Below are positions 8,936 to 16,732 of a stretch of 64,000 nt of DNA, one piece after another; the first letter of the stretch is position 1; the number at the start of each line of letters is the position of its first letter. A program made the translations under genes and the position numbers. The stretch comes from Streptococcus suis. Lineage in GTDB: Bacteria; Bacillota; Bacilli; Lactobacillales; Streptococcaceae. The DNA lies in contig NZ_WCJE01000005.1 of NCBI RefSeq assembly GCF_016743335.1, forward strand, positions 1-64,000, in the 5' to 3' direction. The notes below the pieces were generated by a model, which saw nothing but the letters and a program-made list of their open reading frames with translations, did no database searches and was not told the origin of the DNA.

Positions 8936-9787
8936 CTAGTATCCCTTCCCATACACTTTTAATACCTCATTTTTGGCTATTATGATAGAACCTTGGCCAT
9001 TTCGGATCCTACAGAAATTACTCGCTCGTGGATCCATTTCGATAAAACGATGATTTAACTGATCTTCTAGAATCGCTCTACCTTCAAAAATGCCATCAAT
9101 CAAACCGATGTAGTCATCTAAATATGATTTAGCGATAGGCGCCCCATTATGATTCGGCAAAAGATAGTCATATTTTTCTGAATATGCTTTCAATAACTCA
9201 GTATTATACATAAAATTCAAAAGGCGTTGCTTAACATCGTAACGTTTTTCTTCTTCAGGATTACGAGAATTCTCATAGAGGATAACCTGAGCCGCCTCCA
9301 TTTCATCCCCACAGAACATAAGACGTTCTTGGGCATCAAAGAAAAATAACGAGGAATTACAATGTGCTGGCTTAACATCTAACAATTCAATCACTCGGTT
9401 TCCTAAATCAACCGTATCGCCAGGATTCAAGATAATTTTCTTATAATTTGGAAATGGGAGAGATTTAATATCAAAAGGTCCCTTATTTTCTGACACAGAA
9501 AGGTCATCGATTCGGTACCCTACAGAAACGTAAACTTCCTCAAACTCACCATTTCCACCTGAATGGTCTGGATGAAAATGAGTGTTTGCACAGATGAGCG
9601 GCTTGTCAGTTAAGGTCCTTACGAAGTCTCGAAGCGTTCCCGAACCATAGCCAGTATCTAACAACATCGCTCTCTCGGATCCTTCAAGCAGGTAGATATT
9701 CTGACTGCCACTCATAAAATTTATGACCCAAGTTCCTTCTTTTAGTTGATAAGCGGAGTAATCAGCAAATATTTCAAGTTTGTCCAT
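8936..9787 (-). CDS. MBL-fold metallo-hydrolase
   Basis: 283 residues of the metallo-beta-lactamase superfamily. Visible metal ligands are THFHPDHSGG (HxHxDH), the downstream VKPAHCNSS, FCGDEMEA and LLPNHNGAP. The N-terminal strand LLDTGYGSG is typical. ATG 9787 is preferred to GTG 9796, because AAAGGTG sits about 6 nt before the ATG while the GTG has no room for a ribosome binding site. It lies between GH2 and DUF1593 genes in one operon; a lactonase or esterase acting on a glycoside fragment is possible, but the reaction cannot be read from sequence. Confidence 0.85.
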   Translation of the reverse strand: MDKLEIFADYSAYQLKEGTWVINFMSGSQNIYLLEGSERAMLLDTGYGSGTLRDFVRTLTDKPLICANTHFHPDHSGGNGEFEEVYVSVGYRIDDLSVSENKGPFDIKSLPFPNYKKIILNPGDTVDLGNRVIELLDVKPAHCNSSLFFFDAQERLMFCGDEMEAAQVILYENSRNPEEEKRYDVKQRLLNFMYNTELLKAYSEKYDYLLPNHNGAPIAKSYLDDYIGLIDGIFEGRAILEDQLNHRFIEMDPRASNFCRIRNGQGSIIIAKNEVLKVYGKGY

Positions 9788-9798
9788 TGTTTTCACCT

Positions 9799-12213
9799 TT
9801 ATAAATCAATAAAAATTGTCTCATTTTCACTAACAACTGTAAGTGTGGAATAAACAGAAACTTTTCTTACAATTGCAAGTGCTCGACCATTGTATGTTCT
9901 TGTAGTCACATTTTGGTAATTGTCTAATGATTTGGGGTTTCCACTGCCAAAACCAATTAGGTTAGCCCCTTCAAGACTAACTGTTAATGAGTGTTCTTTA
10001 TCATTGAGAGTATTTCCAAAAGCGTCTTCAAATGAAAGATCAATATAGGTCAAATCCCCCCAATTTGTAACACGATTGACAAGTTTCAATGACTCAAAAT
10101 CTACGGTTTTAAGTGTAGTTTCTGAAATAACTTCTCCACCTTGGTAATTAACTGCTTTTAACACACCTGGCTGATAGATCGTTTCGAATAGCGTTCTATA
10201 ACCAATTGACTCACCGATTGCTTTTTTAGCAATCAATTTATCATTTAAATAAAGTGCAACTTCATCGCCAGGTGCATACACTTCAACTATAACTGGCTTT
10301 CCATTAACTCCTGACCAGGTCCAAGATGAAACAGTATCAGACAATACCCATGGGGTTTTAATCAAATGTTTACCGTAATAGTGTGGATTTTGGACTGCGA
10401 TATAAGGTTCTTTTCTAAGTCCGAAGACAATTTCTCTATAGTATGATAGAGGACGACGGAAACCAGTAATGTCTATATCACCTGTATAAGCTAATTGGCA
10501 TGGGAAGTTAGCACCAAAACCTCCTTCTCCCCCTTTATAGGCAGGAATTCCAACACCAGCTTCTCCTATATAATCCCATCCTGTCCAAGTAAAATCACCA
10601 ATAAGGTTGGGTAATTTTTTTATCAATTCCCAATTTCGAGCAATCTCTGGTGGGTAGGTTTCTGACCCAACTATAATACGGTTTGGATATATCTTACTGT
10701 CATTTTCGTAACGAGCGGTCATATAGTTATAACCTGCAATATCAGTACTGGCTGTTGCGATTTCTAAATTTTTACTAATAATTGGATGATTTACGATTTG
10801 ATCTAGATGGCTATCGAGGAGTGTCATAAAGTTATTGACATTCCCTTCTATTTTCTTACCTTGTCGCACATTCTCAGCAACCACATCCATCATGATTTGG
10901 GGAATGCTATCACCTGACGCAAATACCCCATTAATTCCTGCTAAAGTCGGTCGACTATTATCAAGAGATTTGATATGGTCATGGATTTCTTTAGCAAGGC
11001 GACTACCGTGTTGTGTTGCGATTTCAGGAATTTCATTACCAATTGAATACATTACAACTGATGGATGATTAAAATCGGAATTTACCATTGCGGTTACATC
11101 CTTACGCCAGCTTTCTTCAAAAAACAAGCTGTAATCAAAGTCACCCTTAAAACGCGTCCACATGTCAAATGTCTCATCCATGACATACATACCTAATTCA
11201 TCACAAATCTTTAAAAGTGCTGGTGCTGCTGGATGATGAGCCATACGAATAGCATTAAAGCCAGCATCTTTTAAAATGGTAATCTGTCGGCGGTGAGCAG
11301 CTTCATAGGTTGTTGCACCAAGCAGACCGCTATCATGATGGACACAAGCACCACGAAGCTTAATAGTTTGACCATTAATACGGAATCCACGCTTACTATC
11401 CACATTAATGGTACGAATACCAAAATTTGTACTGTCTGAATCAATGGTATCTCCACCTTGAACAATTCTTACTTTTAAATGGTATAAGTTAGGACACTCT
11501 GCTGTCCAAGTTTTTGGTTGGGCAATCACCAACTGAATTCTGAAAGTATCCCTTTCTCCTGACCTAACAAATAACGGTCTGCTTTCTGCCTGAATTAGAT
11601 TTCCATTTGGATCTAGAATTTCGATATCTAAATCAACCTGACTAGATTTTTCAGTTAGATTTTCAATAGGGGTAGCTACTTCAACTAAAGCAAACTTATT
11701 GTCAAGCTCAATCGTTTTTACCTGAACACCAGTTTGTGTTATATGGAGAGCAGGACTTGTCAAAAGATAAACATCACGATAGAGTCCGCTACCTGAATAC
11801 CAACGACTGTTACTCATAGCACCATTACGTACTTGAACGCGGATTTCATTTTCTCCAATGTGCAGAAATTCGTGAATAGGTACGTAAAATGTTGTATAGC
11901 CAAAGTGATGTTTTCCTGCCAGTTGCCCATTTACATAAACAAAGGTATTCATGTATGAACCTTCGAATTTCAAGATAGAGTGTTCAGAGAGTTCTTTTTC
12001 TGTTACGGTAAGCGTTTTGAGATAGACATAATTACCACCATCACGAAAGCCAGTATTGCTCCCATTTCTACAGCCAGAGTAGGCTTTTTCTTCAATCATC
12101 GCATCATGTGGTAAGCATATTTTTCTAGCTGATTCAGGAACATCCCAAACCAAGGCAAAGGAGTCTCCGCCCTTCCAAAAATACCAGTCATCATTAAATA
12201 GTTGCTGTTTCAT
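9799..12213 (-). CDS. Glycoside hydrolase family 2 (beta-galactosidase/glucuronidase-like)
   Basis: 804 residues from ATG 12213, which has AGAGGAAC upstream; a 43-codon in-frame extension into the transporter gene is rejected. Sugar-binding and Ig-like domains lead to a TIM barrel with VHHDSGLLGATTYEAAHRRQ, SIGNEIPEIA (acid/base Glu) and VGSETYPPEIA (nucleophile Glu), so both catalytic residues are present. The C-terminus has DUF4982-like (VEVYAPGDEVALYLND) and final beta domains. No signal peptide, so it is cytoplasmic. The linkage is unknown; partner genes suggest a plant-derived glycoside entering through the adjacent GPH symporter. Confidence 0.9.
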   Translation of the reverse strand: MKQQLFNDDWYFWKGGDSFALVWDVPESARKICLPHDAMIEEKAYSGCRNGSNTGFRDGGNYVYLKTLTVTEKELSEHSILKFEGSYMNTFVYVNGQLAGKHHFGYTTFYVPIHEFLHIGENEIRVQVRNGAMSNSRWYSGSGLYRDVYLLTSPALHITQTGVQVKTIELDNKFALVEVATPIENLTEKSSQVDLDIEILDPNGNLIQAESRPLFVRSGERDTFRIQLVIAQPKTWTAECPNLYHLKVRIVQGGDTIDSDSTNFGIRTINVDSKRGFRINGQTIKLRGACVHHDSGLLGATTYEAAHRRQITILKDAGFNAIRMAHHPAAPALLKICDELGMYVMDETFDMWTRFKGDFDYSLFFEESWRKDVTAMVNSDFNHPSVVMYSIGNEIPEIATQHGSRLAKEIHDHIKSLDNSRPTLAGINGVFASGDSIPQIMMDVVAENVRQGKKIEGNVNNFMTLLDSHLDQIVNHPIISKNLEIATASTDIAGYNYMTARYENDSKIYPNRIIVGSETYPPEIARNWELIKKLPNLIGDFTWTGWDYIGEAGVGIPAYKGGEGGFGANFPCQLAYTGDIDITGFRRPLSYYREIVFGLRKEPYIAVQNPHYYGKHLIKTPWVLSDTVSSWTWSGVNGKPVIVEVYAPGDEVALYLNDKLIAKKAIGESIGYRTLFETIYQPGVLKAVNYQGGEVISETTLKTVDFESLKLVNRVTNWGDLTYIDLSFEDAFGNTLNDKEHSLTVSLEGANLIGFGSGNPKSLDNYQNVTTRTYNGRALAIVRKVSVYSTLTVVSENETIFIDL

Positions 12214-12240
12214 ATAGTTCCTCTTTCTATCGAATGAAAA

Positions 12241-12272
12241 ACGACTCAGCTGATTAAATTCAAGCGAGTCGT
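12241..12272. other. Intercistronic stem-loop between transporter and GH2 genes
   Basis: ACGACTC (12241-12247) pairs with GAGTCGT (12266-12272) around an 18-nt loop, in the 97-nt gap between the symporter stop and the GH2 start. There is no T run, so it is more likely an mRNA processing or stability element than a terminator. Confidence 0.4.
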
Positions 12273-12310
12273 TGCCGCTATATAATTGATATAATCGCCG
12301 TTGAATATAA

Positions 12311-13699
12311 TCAAGTTTCGTGGTTATCGCCAGAATGGTCACGAATCATCGATTTCATAGTTTGAATATCAGTATAATGTTTCTCAACAGGATTAAAACG
12401 CAAACAAAGTAGCATTACAGCACCTGTTACAATCGGACCACCGAATCGCATAAAGTTCAATACAAATAATGTCCCTTCATTTTGTTGGCCAATAGCACCA
12501 GCGACATAGCCGACTAATCCTAGTAAGAATAATGGTAGTGAGTTGGAAACTGTGTTCCCCATTTTCTGAGCAAATCCCTTAATTGAAGAAATCACACCAT
12601 TTGCAGAAATCCCTTCGGTAAACTGAATGTAGTCGATTGCATCGTTTACTAGCACATTAACAAGTGCATTTTGCATGGATGCCAAAGCAGTCGCAATGAA
12701 TGTCAAAACGCAGAGGAATACAAAATTAGATTTTCCGAAGAAGAAAAGAATTAGATAGCAAATGGACGAACTAATTACTGATGCCATTAACGCCTTCTGA
12801 CCTGTTTTAAATACACGTAGGAAGATTGGCAAGAGAACAACCATAGATACGAGAGCCCCCATCGAAACAACTAACATATAAGTTTCAATCAAATCAGGAC
12901 GTGCCAAATAGTACATGACATAGTATACAGACGTTGCAAACATAAGGCCATAGCCAAGAGATGCCATAATCCAAACTATGATGAATGGTAATAATTCCTT
13001 GTGTTTCAAAATTCGTACCAAATCTTGCTTTAATGGACGATCGGGTACCGGCTCAATGTATTTTTCTTTTGATGTTTTGAATAGCCCCCAGAATGATACA
13101 CACGAAAGTGCACCTAATATCAACATCAATGGAATCCATCCATTTTCGATACCTAAGATATTTCCTAAAAAATTTTTGATTGAGTTTGCATATGATGAAC
13201 CCAAAGTGAACATTATTGCAGTACAGGCTGCTCCGTAACCAATAATCTTATTTCTAAACTCATCACTCTTTACATGAGCAGGAAGGATTGACATTTGAGG
13301 CATGGTATAGATTGTACTTGTAATTTGATATCCAACATACACAAGTAAGAAATACCACCAATTCCCTGATTGTCCTAGACCTGGATTGAGCCAAAGCATA
13401 ACCGAGAAAATCGTTAATAAAATTGGTGCCGGAATAAAGTACGGACGATATCGCCCCCATTTTGTTTTGGTTCTATCTGCTAAAACACCAATAAGTGGAT
13501 CATCAATTGCATCCCACAACGTAGAGATTGCCATCAATCCTGCAACTGATTGCGGACTTAATCCAACTGTATCTGTAAGATGTAGACTAAAATAACTTGC
13601 AAGTATAGCAGCTATCATCATCGCAGTACCATTTACAGATGTTGCATGGAAAAAAGCAAATTTGCGGTCAAACTTTTCTTGTGGTGGTAAATTAGCCAT
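12311..13699 (-). CDS. GPH-family sugar:cation symporter
   Basis: 462 residues and about twelve membrane segments. The family hallmark DAIDDPLIGVLADRTKTKWGRYRPYF lies near residues 63-88, as in the glycoside-pentoside-hexuronide symporters XynP, YicJ and MelB. The C-terminal tail is hydrophilic. AAGGAG precedes the ATG. It is the first gene of the operon with GH2, MBL and DUF1593 proteins, so it probably imports their glycoside substrate. The promoter carries the operator-like motif shared with the GH3 operon. Confidence 0.92.
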   Translation of the reverse strand: MANLPPQEKFDRKFAFFHATSVNGTAMMIAAILASYFSLHLTDTVGLSPQSVAGLMAISTLWDAIDDPLIGVLADRTKTKWGRYRPYFIPAPILLTIFSVMLWLNPGLGQSGNWWYFLLVYVGYQITSTIYTMPQMSILPAHVKSDEFRNKIIGYGAACTAIMFTLGSSYANSIKNFLGNILGIENGWIPLMLILGALSCVSFWGLFKTSKEKYIEPVPDRPLKQDLVRILKHKELLPFIIVWIMASLGYGLMFATSVYYVMYYLARPDLIETYMLVVSMGALVSMVVLLPIFLRVFKTGQKALMASVISSSICYLILFFFGKSNFVFLCVLTFIATALASMQNALVNVLVNDAIDYIQFTEGISANGVISSIKGFAQKMGNTVSNSLPLFLLGLVGYVAGAIGQQNEGTLFVLNFMRFGGPIVTGAVMLLCLRFNPVEKHYTDIQTMKSMIRDHSGDNHET

Positions 13700-13733
13700 A
13701 AGTAAGTCTCCTTGTTTCGTTTTTTATATACAC

Positions 13734-13800
13734 AGTATAATCAATTGGAAAAACTTAAACTATATTCTATTTCATGAAATCTTATGTTCATTTCATAGAT
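13734..13800 (-). promoter_or_regulatory. Promoter of the GPH-GH2 operon with AraC-type operator
   Basis: On the minus strand the motif ATCTATGAAATGAACATA (13800-13783) is followed, 43 nt later, by a TATACT -10 box (13739-13734) with a weak TAGTTT -35 at 17-bp spacing. The same 18 bases occur on the plus strand at 14,916 before the GH3 operon at nearly the same distance. A partial second copy of ATGAAAT lies 21 bp further along. It is probably the binding site of the AraC protein encoded between the two operons. Confidence 0.7.
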
Positions 13801-13841
13801 AACTGTTTACCATATGAAAGGTTGTACCACATCTTTTTTAA

Positions 13842-14861
13842 CTAACTATCAACTTTTGTTTTGTTAATACTTTGCTTTTCTTGACGATACTCTGCTGGTG
13901 AAGTTCCCATTATTTTCTTGAAAATTCGATAAAAGTAGGAAGGGTTTTCATATCCAATTTGATAAGAAATTTTTTCAATTGGTGCTTCTGTATACAAAAG
14001 ATAGTCAGCAGCTACATTCACTCGTTGTAAATGAACAAGCTTTATAAAGGATTTCCCTGTATGCTTCTTTAAGTAAGTTGACAAATAACTTGGATTAAAA
14101 CCAAAGTGTATTCCCATTTCCTCTAAAGTAATGGAGGCATAATGTTGTTCAATATATTGAAGAAATGACAAAAGTTCTAATCCATGTTGTCTATTCGAGG
14201 TCATATTGTCTGTACTTTTTGCTGCCAATCTTAATAATTTTGCAAATAAAACTAATAATTCATGACGAATGATTTGGCTCGAATGTATATCATTTTTTTC
14301 ATAATACTCATAGATAATATTTGCAACAGTAATCATCACCCCATCAGAATCTTTTGAGTGAAAAACTGTATAATATCCTCGATCTTGCTTATCAGAAAGA
14401 AAAAATAAAATATCAGTTAAATAGCCCCCAGACTCACTTCTTCTCAGATATTCTAAATCACTATTTGAAAATGCAGTCTTTTTTAAAGCAATATTCAAGA
14501 CAAACGTATCATCATCTATCTCTCGATTTTTATGAATTAATTGTGGTCCCGCAACGAAAATATCCCCTCTAGTCAAATGAAGATGTCCAGATTCAAGTTC
14601 AATAATCATCTTACCCTCGAGAACTACTATAATTTCAACATAATTATGAAAGTGATAGGGTACAAATGACTTTATTGGGTTCACTGACAAAGCCACCGGC
14701 TGAATATTCATTTCTAACTTATCATCCAAATTCATAAAAAATTCATAAACCGGCTCCCCATTAATACTTGTGACGGGAATAGGTTTAAAGTTTTCAACAA
14801 TATCTTCCCAATTTCGTTGAAAAATATGTTTTTTTAATATTTCTAGTATTGCGCTATCCAT
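13842..14861 (-). CDS. AraC-family regulator controlling two flanking operons
   Basis: 339 residues. The cupin sensor is recognisable by VPYHFHNYVEIIVVLEGK and LTRGDIFVAGPQLIH; the C-terminal double helix-turn-helix has ITLEEMGIHFGFNPSYLSTYL and IEKISYQIGYENPSYFYRIFKK. GGAGGG precedes the ATG. It sits between the GPH-GH2 operon (same strand, 142 bp on) and the divergent GH3-GH78-pgmB-GH43 operon. An identical 18-bp motif in both promoters points to this protein as the common activator; the inducer is unknown, presumably a glycoside or product of the pathway. Confidence 0.9.
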   Translation of the reverse strand: MDSAILEILKKHIFQRNWEDIVENFKPIPVTSINGEPVYEFFMNLDDKLEMNIQPVALSVNPIKSFVPYHFHNYVEIIVVLEGKMIIELESGHLHLTRGDIFVAGPQLIHKNREIDDDTFVLNIALKKTAFSNSDLEYLRRSESGGYLTDILFFLSDKQDRGYYTVFHSKDSDGVMITVANIIYEYYEKNDIHSSQIIRHELLVLFAKLLRLAAKSTDNMTSNRQHGLELLSFLQYIEQHYASITLEEMGIHFGFNPSYLSTYLKKHTGKSFIKLVHLQRVNVAADYLLYTEAPIEKISYQIGYENPSYFYRIFKKIMGTSPAEYRQEKQSINKTKVDS

Positions 14862-14915
14862 AATTCCCTCCTAATTTTTCTATTATACAATTTTATATTA
14901 AATCGTCAAGATAGA

Positions 14916-14981
14916 ATCTATGAAATGAACATATAAAGGATATCTTTCCACCATTGTTTATAAATAGAGATATGCTAAACT
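14916..14981 (+). promoter_or_regulatory. Promoter of the GH3 operon with the same AraC-type operator
   Basis: ATCTATGAAATGAACATA (14916-14933) is identical over 18 bases to the minus-strand motif at 13,800-13,783. It is followed 42 nt later by TAAACT (14976-14981), with a TTGTTT -35 at 16-bp spacing. The weak core promoter and upstream motif suit an AraC-activated promoter. Confidence 0.7.
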
Positions 14982-15017
14982 TTACTTATCCAATTTCATT
15001 TATTTATGGAGGTATTT

Positions 15018-16703
15018 ATGATAGATTTATCCAAGCAACCTTATAATCTAAAACCAGAACAAGTTGCATTTGTCAAACAAACGGTAGCCAATCTGTCAAT
15101 AGAAGAAAAAATTGGCCAGCTCTTCTTTGTCATCGGTCAGGACAATAATTTACAAGAGTTTATAAATAAATATAAACCTGGTGGTATGATGTATAGACCT
15201 GGTCGTGCTGAGGATATTAAACAACAAATTTTAGATATACAAAGAATCTCTAAAATCCCACTTTTCTTTGCAGCTAACTTAGAATCTGGAGGAAATGGAA
15301 TAATTAGTGAAGGAACTTGGATTGGAAATCCACTTCAAATAGCAGCAACGAATGATACAGAAGCTGCTTATCAACTTGGAAAAGTTGCAAGTTATGAAGC
15401 CAACCAAGTGGGGTGCAATATGAGTTTTTCCCCTATTGTTGACATTGACTATAATTTTAAAAATCCTATTACTAATACTCGTACATTTGGTTCTGACCCG
15501 TATCGAGTTCTAAAAATGGCCCAGGAACAAGCCAAGGGTTTATCTGAAAACAAAGTTATCCCAGTCATCAAACACTTTCCTGGAGATGGTGTAGACGATC
15601 GTGATCAACACCTTCTCTCAACAATCAATAGCCTTTCAGCAGAAGATTGGTCAAATTCCTATGGAAAAATATACAACGCCATGATTGATGATGGAATACC
15701 AAGTATTATGATTGGTCACATTTACCAACCAGCTTGGGAAAGAAAAATAAATCCCGAAATATCAGATACCGACCTACGTCCTGCATCTGCATCAAAACTC
15801 CTAATTGATGGCCTATTACGTAAAGAATTAGGGTTCAACGGTTTAGCAATTACAGATGCTACTGCCATGGTCGGATATAATGTGATACTTCCGCGTCAGG
15901 AGCTACTTCCAGAGACCATAAATGCAGGTATTGATATGATTCTTTTCAATAAGAATATTGATGAAGATTACGAAGCTATTGCAAGGGCAGTGCAGACTGG
16001 AATTATTTCTCAAGAGAGGTTGGATGAAGCTGTCACTCGAATAATTGCTACAAAAGTTTCCCAAAATCTGTTGACATTAGAAAATTCCCTGGGTATCGCT
16101 ATTCCAGACAGACTTGAATTAAAAACAGATGAACATGGTGTAATAACTGCTAATATCGCAAAAAAATCTATTACACTAGTCAAAGATAGAGAGGGACTTC
16201 TTCCACTTTCGCCTGTCAAGACTCCTCGTATTCGACTAGTAGTTCTCGGAGATTCTGACGAAGGTGGATTTAAGGAAGGAGGAAAAGTCGGCAACCTGTT
16301 TGAAGCTGGATTGAAAAAACTTGGATTTGAAGTAACACTATTTCAAATGGATTTTCATGAAATTTTCCAAGAAGGCATTGAAGATTTAGAATCTAAGTTT
16401 GACTTAGCTTTTTATGTCGCAAATATTGAAACAGCATCTAACCAAACAACAACTCGATTAAATTGGATTCAATTGATGGCCGCAAATGCGCCTTGGTTTG
16501 CAAAAAGTATTCCAACTGTCTTCGTTTCAACCGCTAACCCTTATCATCTGTACGATGTTCCCTTCCTATCTACATTTATAAATGCTTATACTGGCAATCC
16601 TGAAACAGTTAGTGCCGTTTTGAAAAAAATAAGCGGACAGGAAGTATTTGAAGGTATTAGCCCAGTAGACCCATTTTGTGGGGATTTCGTAGCCAAACTG
16701 TAA
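15018..16703 (+). CDS. GH3 family NagZ-type glycosidase, possible retaining phosphorylase
   Basis: 561 residues from ATG 15018, with GGAGG 6 nt upstream; the ATG at 15006 would use that site as coding sequence. The GH3 barrel carries KHFPGDGVDDRDQH, the NagZ-subfamily Asp-His acid/base motif, and LAITDATAM with the nucleophile Asp; a C-terminal alpha/beta domain follows. Some enzymes of this subfamily (Nag3 of Cellulomonas fimi) are retaining phosphorylases releasing beta-sugar-1-phosphates. A beta-phosphoglucomutase in the same operon makes that activity attractive here. No signal peptide. First gene of GH3-GH78-pgmB-GH43. Confidence 0.9.
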   Translation: MIDLSKQPYNLKPEQVAFVKQTVANLSIEEKIGQLFFVIGQDNNLQEFINKYKPGGMMYRPGRAEDIKQQILDIQRISKIPLFFAANLESGGNGIISEGTWIGNPLQIAATNDTEAAYQLGKVASYEANQVGCNMSFSPIVDIDYNFKNPITNTRTFGSDPYRVLKMAQEQAKGLSENKVIPVIKHFPGDGVDDRDQHLLSTINSLSAEDWSNSYGKIYNAMIDDGIPSIMIGHIYQPAWERKINPEISDTDLRPASASKLLIDGLLRKELGFNGLAITDATAMVGYNVILPRQELLPETINAGIDMILFNKNIDEDYEAIARAVQTGIISQERLDEAVTRIIATKVSQNLLTLENSLGIAIPDRLELKTDEHGVITANIAKKSITLVKDREGLLPLSPVKTPRIRLVVLGDSDEGGFKEGGKVGNLFEAGLKKLGFEVTLFQMDFHEIFQEGIEDLESKFDLAFYVANIETASNQTTTRLNWIQLMAANAPWFAKSIPTVFVSTANPYHLYDVPFLSTFINAYTGNPETVSAVLKKISGQEVFEGISPVDPFCGDFVAKL

Positions 16704-16732
16704 AGTAATCCAATAATTATTTAGAGGTAAAC

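Noticed and set aside
12214-12342. 43-codon N-terminal extension of the GH2 protein
   Set aside because: It overlaps the symporter gene, includes the intercistronic stem-loop, and lacks a ribosome binding site, whereas ATG 12213 has AGAGGAAC.
16010-16294. 94-codon minus-strand frame inside the GH3 gene
   Set aside because: Antisense shadow of a clear catalytic gene, without a ribosome binding site or family match.
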